A stretch of 57,760 bases of DNA from Nitrospinota bacterium. GTDB taxonomy: Bacteria > Nitrospinota > Nitrospinia > JACRGO01. The notes below the pieces were generated by a model. The model saw only the letters and a program-made list of their open reading frames with translations, did not search any database and was not told the DNA's origin. Of this stretch, positions 9,269-17,613 are shown piece by piece (the stretch's first letter is position 1; each line of letters begins with the position of its first letter). The stretch lies in NCBI GenBank assembly GCA_016212295.1, contig JACRGO010000073.1, positions 1 through 57,760 of the forward strand, written 5' to 3'. The position numbers were made by a program, and so were the translations under genes.

Positions 9269-9919
9269 ATGAAACGACATTCAAAAATTTTAATTTCAGC
9301 CGTCCTTGCGTTTTTTGGCCTTATCATTGGCCAGGCGCAAGCAGCAAGCAATGTGACCGTGGACGCCGCAAACAAAAGTATTTCTTTTCAAGCAACGGTT
9401 AACGGCGCCTATATGAAGGAAGGGTCCTGGCACCTTGCTGTCTACGAAGGCGGGACCAACAAAGGAAAATCCCTGTTCAGCGTGGCCAAGGCGACGCCGG
9501 AAGAAGTCCACAAGGCTTTAGAAGACATAGGTGGAAAGCCGGGCGACAACATGACCTCCACTAACGTCGGGCAACCGAATGTCAAGGTCAAAGGGACCTC
9601 CCTGGACGTTTATGTAAGTTGGGACGGACAATCGGAACCGCTGAAATTGCAAAATGTTCTTAAAGAGTTGAAACCCAATAAAAAAGCAACTGGAATTGAT
9701 ATCAAGTTCGGGGGCAACCTAAGTGACGCGGGAAAGTCCGCCGGGACCGGATGCATTATATGCATGTATAGCTGCCCGGCTGGAATTACCAGCAACGCCA
9801 AAATGAACTCTCACAAATTAACAAATCAAGATAAGGGCGCTTACCGCTATTTAGGCAACAGCGCCAAGCTACCTAAAGACGGCACGGAAGTGACCATCAC
9901 CTTGAAGATTAAAAAGTAA
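9269..9919 (+). CDS. secreted YdjY-domain-like protein with a CxxCxxxCP motif
   Basis: Signal peptide; VTVDAANKSISFQATVNG...VHKALEDIGGKPGDN...VDVYVSW resembles YdjY-like proteins; GCIICMYSCPAG near the C-terminus; SD AAGGAGG. Confidence 0.55.
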   Translation: MKRHSKILISAVLAFFGLIIGQAQAASNVTVDAANKSISFQATVNGAYMKEGSWHLAVYEGGTNKGKSLFSVAKATPEEVHKALEDIGGKPGDNMTSTNVGQPNVKVKGTSLDVYVSWDGQSEPLKLQNVLKELKPNKKATGIDIKFGGNLSDAGKSAGTGCIICMYSCPAGITSNAKMNSHKLTNQDKGAYRYLGNSAKLPKDGTEVTITLKIKK

Positions 9920-9958
9920 AAAACAAACGGCTGATGTTTTCAGCCGGTATCGTGTAAA

Positions 9959-9997
9959 ATAAAAAGCCCGCCTTATTCCAACAGGCGGGCTTTTTAT
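9959..9997 (+). terminator. Rho-independent terminator
   Basis: AAAAAGCCCGCCTTATTCCAACAGGCGGGCTTTTT hairpin with T-tract. Confidence 0.93.
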
Positions 9998-10010
9998 TCA
10001 TAGGAGATAG

Positions 10011-10073
10011 CCTCACACAAAGACACAAAGGCCACAAAGGAAAATCTTAGTGGCTTAGCGGCTTTGTGTGAGG
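10011..10073. repeat. foldback repeat CCTCACACAAAG...CTTTGTGTGAGG
   Basis: Perfect 12-bp inverted repeat ends. Confidence 0.8.
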
Positions 10074-10104
10074 AATTTTTTAAAATCAAAAGGCTATCAT
10101 TAAA

Positions 10105-10938
10105 ATGCCACAAACAATTAATTTTTTTCTTGTCACCCTTTTACTCATAGTATTTCTTCCAGCAGCGGCCCTCGGCGGCGCGTGGACCGAGAGGAAGGGA
10201 CGCGGATACAATAAACTCGCCTTCAACTACTATCACTCGGACAAAAATTACGACACGGCGGGCAATAAGGCGGACGCGCCTTTCAACGGCGATTTCAGGG
10301 ACGCCAACGTCTCCATTTACGCCGATTACGGAATCACGGACGAATTGACAGTCCTCCTCTCCGCCTTTTACAAGTCCATGCGCTACATGGACGATAACCT
10401 CACTGAACATACGGACGCTTTCGGCGACCCTGAACTAGCGCTTAAATATAAACTGGGCCAATACAAAAACCTTTTCGCCTCCTTTCAGGCAGGGGCGAAA
10501 TTTCCCGGCTTGTACGGCAAACGCGGCCCGCTCCCTTCTGGAAATCACCAAATCGACATAGAGCCAAGGCTCCTGCTGGGCGTTTCCCTCTATCCCATCA
10601 CCGGTTACCTCAACCTGGAGGCCGCTTACCGCTACAGGGCGGAGGAGCCCGCCGACGAATTCCGCTATCTCCTTGAGGCCGGCTACAGCTTCACCCAGGA
10701 CATAGGCGTCAGGTGCAAACTGGACATAATCGAAAGCGCAAGAAACGGGGCCGTCCTGGCGGTGGAGGGCATGAACAAGACCATCACCTATCAATACGAC
10801 CTCTACAGGGTTGAACTGTCAGGCATTTACAGGCTTGCCGGGGGCTGGAGCCTGGAACTCACCTGCAATCCCACCTTCCATGGAAAAAACACCTCTCACG
10901 GCACGGCGTATTCAATGGGACTGGTCTGGGTGTATTGA
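10105..10938 (+). CDS. outer-membrane beta-barrel protein
   Basis: Signal peptide, alternating aromatic/beta pattern, AWTERKGRGYNKLAFNYYHSDKNYDTAG, C-terminal SMGLVWVY. Confidence 0.7.
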   Translation: MPQTINFFLVTLLLIVFLPAAALGGAWTERKGRGYNKLAFNYYHSDKNYDTAGNKADAPFNGDFRDANVSIYADYGITDELTVLLSAFYKSMRYMDDNLTEHTDAFGDPELALKYKLGQYKNLFASFQAGAKFPGLYGKRGPLPSGNHQIDIEPRLLLGVSLYPITGYLNLEAAYRYRAEEPADEFRYLLEAGYSFTQDIGVRCKLDIIESARNGAVLAVEGMNKTITYQYDLYRVELSGIYRLAGGWSLELTCNPTFHGKNTSHGTAYSMGLVWVY

Positions 10939-10980
10939 CCTTCCTTGAAGCAGCTATGAAGCCTGTGTTAATTTTATCGG

Positions 10981-12492
10981 ATGGACCTGCATGAATTGAT
11001 CAGCGGCTTGGAGGGCGTTTCCCTGCGGCTTGAGGGGGTTTCCGGCCCCTTGGACGTCACTGGCATCACCTTTGATTACAAAAGGTTGAAGCCTGGAAAT
11101 ATCTACGCCTGCCTCCATTGGGAGGAGTTTCTGGAACCTTATGTCCTCTCCAACGGATACGCCTACATCAAAGAGGCGCTGGAGAACGGCGCATCCTGCC
11201 TGCTGACGCAGGAAGGGGTCCCTTTTGACGAAAAAATTTCCTGTCCAAGGATCGTCGCCGGCCACGCCAACAAGGCAATGGCGCTGATAGCGGACCGCTT
11301 CCACGGCCACCCGATGAATAAAATGAAGGTTGTGGGGGTCACCGGCACAAACGGTAAAACCACCATAAATTTCGTCCTCCGCTCCATCCTCTCCCACGCG
11401 GGCCGCAAGCCTGGAATTATCGGGACAATGGGGACCCGCTCCGAGGTCTATAATGTCCCGCCCGGACTCTACACCACGCCGCTTTCAACCGATCTCTACC
11501 ATTCCGCCTCGGTGATGCTGGAAAGGGGGGTCGACACCATCGTCATGGAGTCCACTTCCCACGGAATTTCCCTGTTCAGGGAATACGGGACCGAGTACGA
11601 CGCGGTCATCTTCACCAATTTCTCACAGGACCATCTGGATTTCCATAAGGACCTGGACGATTACAAGAACGTGAAGCTGGGCCTCTTCCGGCGTCTGGAG
11701 CGACAGGCCGTGAAGAGGTCCCCGGAGGCGATTATCAACATTGATGATCCGGTGAGCGGGGAATTCCTGGAGGCGGCTAAAGTGCGCCGGATCACCTACG
11801 GAATAAAAAAACCGGCGGACGTTACAGCGCGCGATATTGAACTCTCGCTTGCCGGCAGCCGGTTCACCATCCAATACGATCAAGGGGAGGTCCTTCCTGT
11901 CCATTTCCGTCTGAGGGGGGAGTTCAACGTCTATAACGCCCTGGCTTGCTTCGCGGCGGCCCGATGCCTTGGCCTGGACGCCTTGAAAATAAAAGAAGGT
12001 CTTGAGGCGCTCACTGAAATTCCAGGCAGGTTCCAGACAATTGAGACCGGGACTGATATCACGGTGGTGGTGGATTACGCGCACACGCCTGATTCCCTGG
12101 AAAAGATTTTAAGGTCGGCCAAGGGCCTCCGCCCAAGAAGGCTCATAGCTGTCTTCGGGTGCGGCGGGGACCGCGACCCCAAGAAGCGTCCGGTGATGGG
12201 AGGGCTTGCGGTTCAAATTTCGGATGTGGTGATCGTCACATCCGACAATCCCAGAACGGAAGATCCTTCAATAATAGTCGACGAGATTTTGCAAGGAATC
12301 CCCAAGGAGGAAATGGGGAAGGTGGAGGCCATAGTGGACCGGAGGGAGGCCATCCGCCGCGCCCTGTCCATGGCGGAGCCGGGTGACCTGGTGGTGATCG
12401 CCGGCAAGGGCCACGAGGACTATCAGATCATCGGCAAGGAAAAGGTCCACTTCGACGACCGGGAAGAGGTGAGTAAGTTTTTCATGAAATAG
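10981..12492 (+). CDS. murE: UDP-N-acetylmuramoyl-L-alanyl-D-glutamate--2,6-diaminopimelate ligase
   Basis: GVTGTNGKTT P-loop, STSHG, DYAHTPDSLEK, SDNPRTEDP (DNPR meso-DAP motif), AGKGHEDYQ. Confidence 0.97.
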   Translation: MDLHELISGLEGVSLRLEGVSGPLDVTGITFDYKRLKPGNIYACLHWEEFLEPYVLSNGYAYIKEALENGASCLLTQEGVPFDEKISCPRIVAGHANKAMALIADRFHGHPMNKMKVVGVTGTNGKTTINFVLRSILSHAGRKPGIIGTMGTRSEVYNVPPGLYTTPLSTDLYHSASVMLERGVDTIVMESTSHGISLFREYGTEYDAVIFTNFSQDHLDFHKDLDDYKNVKLGLFRRLERQAVKRSPEAIINIDDPVSGEFLEAAKVRRITYGIKKPADVTARDIELSLAGSRFTIQYDQGEVLPVHFRLRGEFNVYNALACFAAARCLGLDALKIKEGLEALTEIPGRFQTIETGTDITVVVDYAHTPDSLEKILRSAKGLRPRRLIAVFGCGGDRDPKKRPVMGGLAVQISDVVIVTSDNPRTEDPSIIVDEILQGIPKEEMGKVEAIVDRREAIRRALSMAEPGDLVVIAGKGHEDYQIIGKEKVHFDDREEVSKFFMK

Positions 12493-12507
12493 GAAGGAAC
12501 TTGATTT

Positions 12508-12729
12508 GTGTTTGACTTTAAAAAGCCGCTTTGTTACCCTCTTTTGGCGAGTTCAGGAGAGCAATCAATGAAAGCATGCCATTATCTGTCCATTCTAAGC
12601 CTGGTTGTGTGGTATTTGCTGGGCCTGCGTGTCGCCCGCAAGCGCCAAAAACCTTCAGAGGAAAAAATTCCCGCCTTGGGCCAAGAGACCGCTGAACTAG
12701 CTAAAAACCTAACGACTCCGGCGAACTGA
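12508..12729 (+). CDS. small membrane protein (start uncertain; GTG 12508 or ATG 12568)
   Basis: MKACHYLSILSLVVWYLLGLRVARKRQKP: one TM plus a basic stop-transfer. Confidence 0.4.
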   Translation: MFDFKKPLCYPLLASSGEQSMKACHYLSILSLVVWYLLGLRVARKRQKPSEEKIPALGQETAELAKNLTTPAN

Positions 12730-12850
12730 AAAATAGAACGCGGATGATGCTGATGACACGGATTATCGCGGATGAAATTTCTTTTAATCCGCGCTTCTCT
12801 ATTTATAGCTTTAGCCACCTTAGCCCTATTAGGCGCCTTTTATAAAAGCG

Positions 12851-13222
12851 TTGACAATAAATATGATTATCCAACAGACCATGATCAAGGACCATAGGCC
12901 CTGGGGCTTTTATGAAGTCCTTTCGGATGCGGCGGACCACAAGGTAAAACGGATCACCGTCCACCCGGGCCATAGGCTGAGTTATCAGCGGCATTTCCGG
13001 CGGTCAGAGCATTGGTACGTGGTAAGCGGCAAGGCGGTGTTGACCAAGGACAGTGAGGAAATCGAGCTGGCGGCCGGCCAGGCCATGGATTTGCCCGCGC
13101 GCGCATGGCACCGCATCCGGAACAGCGGCGCTGAAAATCTGGTGTTTATCGAAGTCCAGACCGGTGATTATTTCGGAGAGGATGATATCGAGAGGTCGGA
13201 GGATGACTATGGCAGGGCCTGA
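12851..13222 (+). CDS. cupin protein, mannose-6-phosphate isomerase type II C-terminal-like
   Basis: RPWGFYEVL...VKRITVHPGHRLSYQRHFRRSEHWYVVSGKA...HRIRNSGAENLVFIEVQTGDYFGEDDIER. Confidence 0.93.
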   Translation: MTINMIIQQTMIKDHRPWGFYEVLSDAADHKVKRITVHPGHRLSYQRHFRRSEHWYVVSGKAVLTKDSEEIELAAGQAMDLPARAWHRIRNSGAENLVFIEVQTGDYFGEDDIERSEDDYGRA

Positions 13223-13338
13223 GGAACCGGCCATCAAGCGTTGCGGCCATGCCGCGCACGCTTATTTATTTAATAAGGCTTTTTGGGGTTTGCCGGCTAT
13301 TTTAAAGGAAAGGACTTCGGATTAATCAATTCGCTAAG

Positions 13339-14763
13339 CTATGTTCTTTGAAATAGTTGCCCTACACTATAATTTTTAATTAATTTGGAAAAATATTGGT
13401 CTTTTTCCAGCTTAAGCCTCAGAGCAGGGTCTAAATCCACAGCTCTGTTCAGTTCCTCAATGGCCGATTGCTCTTCCCCTTTCACATAGTACGCCTTGGC
13501 GAGGTTATAGTGCAGGTTGGCGTCATCCGGTTTGAGTTTCATCGCCTTTAGGAAATTTTCTATTGCCTGGTCGAATTTTTCCTGCCGCCTGAGCGCTATG
13601 CCCATCTTGTTATAGAGGTGGGTGTGGTTCTCGTTCAAGGCAATGGCCTCGCCGAATATGCCCTCCGCTTCCGCGTCAAGATTGTACTTCAGACAGAAAT
13701 CGCCCATTAGAAGATACAGGAAGTTCTGGGTGGGGTTATACTCAAGGGCCTTCCTGTATATTTCCAGGGCTTTTTTGGGATTGTCCTGGGCCTCGAAAAC
13801 CTTGGCAAGGCCAAGATAGTTCTTTACGAATTTTTTATTCCGCTGTATTCCTTCCCTGAAGTAAAATCCGGCCTTTTCAAAATCCCCTTCATCCTGATAA
13901 AGCGCCCCTATATGGTATAGCACCTGGACATTGTCCGGTTCCAAATCCATGACTTTAAGGTAATTCTTTTTGGCCTCTTTGTAATTGCCCAATTGTTCGT
14001 ACGCTTTTCCCATGCCCTGGTGCGCCCTTGGGAAATTGGCCTCGAACTCCGTGATCTGCTTGAATATCCTGATTGCCTGGTCCACCTCGTTCATTTTCAA
14101 AAGAGTATTGGCCTTTTCCGCTAAATTAGCGGCGTTTTCGCCTCCCATCTTTAGGGCTCTATTGTAAAAAATAATGGCTTGGTCGAAAAGCCCCATTTCC
14201 TGAAGCATGTTTCCTTCCATAAGCAGCCTGGAAACTTCCCTATGCAGCAACGACTCTTCCGGCTTCTCCAGGACCTCCATGAGTTTTTGTCCGAAAGATA
14301 CCGGGTCGGATGGAAGAATTAAGAATTGAGAAGCGCCTGCCTTGCATGCCGAGATAATGATTTGCCTGTCAAATACTTTTTCCACGAAGATAAAGGGAAC
14401 CAATTTTTCTGAACCCGCGGTCAGGAGCATGTTCTTTACGATATGCAGTAATTGCAATCCTGTTTTGGTGGAAACGCTGCCGTCCAGGACTTTGAGGTTG
14501 CAAATAATGAGGTCTATATTTTCGGGGTTTTTTTTGATCTGGCTTATAACCACGGTGGAGGTATTGGAGGCCCTGATTTTATCGGGAGAAAAACCCAGGA
14601 TCTCCAAATAGCTTTTTATCGTATCGCGCGCGGCCGGATCGCCGCAGATGACGAAAATTCTTTTCTTGAGGAATTTCGAGACCTTCTCCCTGAGTTCCAC
14701 CAAGGATTTCTGCTGTTCCAAAAACTCCTGGACCTCGTCCTGCTGTTTATGCTTGCCTTTCAT
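13339..14763 (-). CDS. receiver-like domain plus TPR repeat protein
   Basis: N-terminal CheY-like fold (FVICGDPAARDTIKSYLEILGF...IDLIICNLKV) followed by many TPR units. Confidence 0.88.
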   Translation of the reverse strand: MKGKHKQQDEVQEFLEQQKSLVELREKVSKFLKKRIFVICGDPAARDTIKSYLEILGFSPDKIRASNTSTVVISQIKKNPENIDLIICNLKVLDGSVSTKTGLQLLHIVKNMLLTAGSEKLVPFIFVEKVFDRQIIISACKAGASQFLILPSDPVSFGQKLMEVLEKPEESLLHREVSRLLMEGNMLQEMGLFDQAIIFYNRALKMGGENAANLAEKANTLLKMNEVDQAIRIFKQITEFEANFPRAHQGMGKAYEQLGNYKEAKKNYLKVMDLEPDNVQVLYHIGALYQDEGDFEKAGFYFREGIQRNKKFVKNYLGLAKVFEAQDNPKKALEIYRKALEYNPTQNFLYLLMGDFCLKYNLDAEAEGIFGEAIALNENHTHLYNKMGIALRRQEKFDQAIENFLKAMKLKPDDANLHYNLAKAYYVKGEEQSAIEELNRAVDLDPALRLKLEKDQYFSKLIKNYSVGQLFQRT

Positions 14764-14969
14764 TTACTTCCACCTGAATTTTTATAATTTTTTCAATAAA
14801 AGCAGCTATGTTTTTCCACCCCAAAATTATTTCTCTTTTTTCTCCTGGTTTCCCGGATTCCTTATAAATATTCGTATATTAGGAAGCCAGGAAAGCAGGA
14901 AAAAACTTTCTAAATGAAAAATACAGGCTTTATTTTAATAGTACCGCCAGCAATAATCATATCCAAAGG

Positions 14970-16844
14970 CTACAATTTCTTGCCGCTTGCCTCTGTATCC
15001 GCTGGCTCTAACCGTCCCATTTTCAATTTGAAGGAATCTAACCGTGGCAAGGATTGAACTATTTTTTGGGCAATCGGGGCGGAGGTGCTTCCGCCGTGTC
15101 CTCCATGTTCAACGATAATGGACATGGCCAAAAGGGGTTTTTCGTAAGGGGCGAAAGCTATGAAAAGGGCATGGTCCCTGTATTTGTAAGGAATTTCTTC
15201 CTGACTGTCCTCGTCCCAGCCTTCCTTCATGCGCACCACTTGCGCGGTGCCGGTCTTTCCCGCCACTTCCACCCCTGGAACACGCGCCCTCAATCCTGTT
15301 CCCCCTTGCTCCGTCGTGACTCCAAGAAGCCCCTCACGGATTATCCTTAACGTCTCCCGGCTCACAGGCAGGCGCCCTATTATTTCCGGCTTGGTTTCCT
15401 GGATTATTTCGCCGTTTGGCTTCTGGATGGATTTTATGATGTTGGGTTTGTAAAGCGTTCCCCCGTTCCCCACCGCAGCGATCAGATTGGCAAGCTGCAA
15501 TGGAGTGGCGATGTTATATCCCTGGCCGATGGAAGCGGATATGGTTTCCCCTGGATGCCACTGCTCCTTTTTTGCTCTCAATTTCCATGCCTGGGTCGGC
15601 ACCAACCCGCTCTTTTCATTTTCCGGATCAAAACCGGTCGGCGCCCCAAGCCCGAATCCCATGGCATATTGCGCGATGGCGTCGATCCCCAAATGATATC
15701 CCACTTGATAGAAAAACACGTCGCACGATTGCACAATGGCCCTGTGGATGCTCACAAGGCCGTGTCCTCCCTTTTTCCAGCATCTGTAATTTCTTGTTCC
15801 TAACTGGAAATAACCTGGACAGAAATAGGTCGTGTTTTCCGTTATGACTCCTTTCTCCAGCCCCGCGGCCGCCATGATGACTTTATAGGTCGATCCAGGT
15901 GGATATAATCCCTTTATCGCCCTGTTTTCCAGGGGATGGCTTTCGTCTTGGATTAGTTGTTTCCAATAGGAAGGCGCCACGCCCTTTGCGAATATATTTG
16001 GATCAAAAGAAGGCTTGCTTACGATGGCTAGTATATTCCCGTTTTGAGGATCCAAGACAACCACTGAACCCTGCTTTCCCTCCATCTCCTTTTCCACCAG
16101 CAATTGCAGGTCCTTATCGATGGTAAGGACTATATTGTTTCCTGGAACGGGATTATCTTTTCTTAAAATCTTCAGTTCACGTCCCGCCGCGTCCACCTCC
16201 ACGCTTTTGACGCCTTTTTCACCTTTCAAAAAAGTTTCAAACCGGCTTTCCAGTCCATACTGTCCTATGAAATCGCCTAGCCGGTAAGGACCATCCTTGA
16301 AACTTTCCAACTGGCTCCGTCTGATTTCGCCGAGATAACCCACAATCTGGGCGGCAAGCTCCTGGTATTTATAGTCACGCATCGGTTCGACCTTTATTGA
16401 AAAACCGGAAAGATCAACGCCGTTTTCCTCAATGAAGGCCACCTCTTTTCTGTTTAAATCCCTTTTCAGCAACAACTCCTTGTGCGCCGGATGGATCTTG
16501 ATTTTATCCAAATCAGGGCTTTCGCCCAGGTCAACGGATTTTCTTAAAAAATCCAGCTCATTCTTCAATTCCTTCGCGTCTTCCTTCGTCAGATAGAGAT
16601 TAAAGGACGGACGCAGGGAAACTATAACATCGCCGTTTCCGTCCAGAATATTTCCGCGATAATTGGCTATGGACTTTACCCGGATGCGGTTGTTTTCCGC
16701 CAGGCTTCTAAGGTCCTCGCCCTGGATTATTTGGAGGTACCACAGCCGCAGGATAAGGAGAAAAAACAAAAGGACGTTAAATACCAGGATATAGAGGGAT
16801 TTGGTTTTTAAACCCTCGGTCTTATAAAGATTGGAAAGTTCCAT
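14970..16844 (-). CDS. mrdA: penicillin-binding protein 2
   Basis: ENRAIKGLYPPGSTYK (SxxK), AGKTGTAQV (KTG), N-terminal TM and dimerisation domain. Confidence 0.96.
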   Translation of the reverse strand: MELSNLYKTEGLKTKSLYILVFNVLLFFLLILRLWYLQIIQGEDLRSLAENNRIRVKSIANYRGNILDGNGDVIVSLRPSFNLYLTKEDAKELKNELDFLRKSVDLGESPDLDKIKIHPAHKELLLKRDLNRKEVAFIEENGVDLSGFSIKVEPMRDYKYQELAAQIVGYLGEIRRSQLESFKDGPYRLGDFIGQYGLESRFETFLKGEKGVKSVEVDAAGRELKILRKDNPVPGNNIVLTIDKDLQLLVEKEMEGKQGSVVVLDPQNGNILAIVSKPSFDPNIFAKGVAPSYWKQLIQDESHPLENRAIKGLYPPGSTYKVIMAAAGLEKGVITENTTYFCPGYFQLGTRNYRCWKKGGHGLVSIHRAIVQSCDVFFYQVGYHLGIDAIAQYAMGFGLGAPTGFDPENEKSGLVPTQAWKLRAKKEQWHPGETISASIGQGYNIATPLQLANLIAAVGNGGTLYKPNIIKSIQKPNGEIIQETKPEIIGRLPVSRETLRIIREGLLGVTTEQGGTGLRARVPGVEVAGKTGTAQVVRMKEGWDEDSQEEIPYKYRDHALFIAFAPYEKPLLAMSIIVEHGGHGGSTSAPIAQKIVQSLPRLDSFKLKMGRLEPADTEASGKKL

Positions 16845-16850
16845 TTTAAT

Positions 16851-17423
16851 TCAAGAGGGGACATCTTCTATATGGAAAAGCTTGGATCCGGCTGGACCCG
16901 CGATTTTTCTTCTTAGAATGAAAAATCCGATTGGCCCCGCCGACCCGTTATATAGGGCTGAAATAGCCACATCCTTCCAAAAACCGTCGGCCAAGTGTAT
17001 CATTGGAAACGCGTCGCTTAGGAATTGAAAGGCCAGCCCTTCCAAAACCGTCGCGCCCGCAATTAAAAAAAACTGGGAAAAAAAGTTTTCCAGAATGATG
17101 GACTCTTTCAGGAAAACCACGCAAAATCCGATCAATCCCTTGGAAAGCATATTCATGCCTATGATGCCCCCGGACAAGGCGTCCTGCGCCAGGCCCAGCA
17201 GCCCTCCGGCCAGAATGCTGTTGCCACGCGGGAAGTGGTAACCTATGAAGACAATGGCGATGGTTATCAAGTCCGGCCTCACTCCCCCGATTTCAATAAG
17301 CCTGAGGACGGTAGTTTGCAGGGAGAAAACCAGTATCAATAAGATAATTATTCCTAAGGCGCGCATGCCCCTACTATACAACAGGCGGCGCATCCCGGCA
17401 AGGTTTTCGGTTATCCTCCGCAT
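16851..17423 (-). CDS. mreD: rod shape-determining protein MreD
   Basis: Multi-TM protein directly upstream of mrdA; GGVRPDLITIAIVFIGYHFPRGNSILAGGLLGLAQDALSGG. Confidence 0.88.
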   Translation of the reverse strand: MRRITENLAGMRRLLYSRGMRALGIIILLILVFSLQTTVLRLIEIGGVRPDLITIAIVFIGYHFPRGNSILAGGLLGLAQDALSGGIIGMNMLSKGLIGFCVVFLKESIILENFFSQFFLIAGATVLEGLAFQFLSDAFPMIHLADGFWKDVAISALYNGSAGPIGFFILRRKIAGPAGSKLFHIEDVPS

Positions 17424-17587
17424 CTTGTAAGGGAGAAGGACTTAACGTCATGTGGTTAGCGCATGAGCAATTCAAGTTTTCATGGAAAGTACCGATCAAC
17501 ATTAGAGATGGGATTGTGAAAAGATTCTTGTGAAAAAACCTGCATGAGTGAGATAATTGCCATATCAATGAAAATCTACTATTAAAA

Positions 17588-17603
17588 TTAAACTATAGTT
17601 TAA
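17588..17603. promoter_or_regulatory. perfect 16-bp palindrome TTAAACTATAGTTTAA upstream of the RCC1 gene
   Basis: Exact self-complementarity; lies 10 nt upstream of the ORF at 17614. Confidence 0.4.
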
Positions 17604-17613
17604 CAATCGGAAA

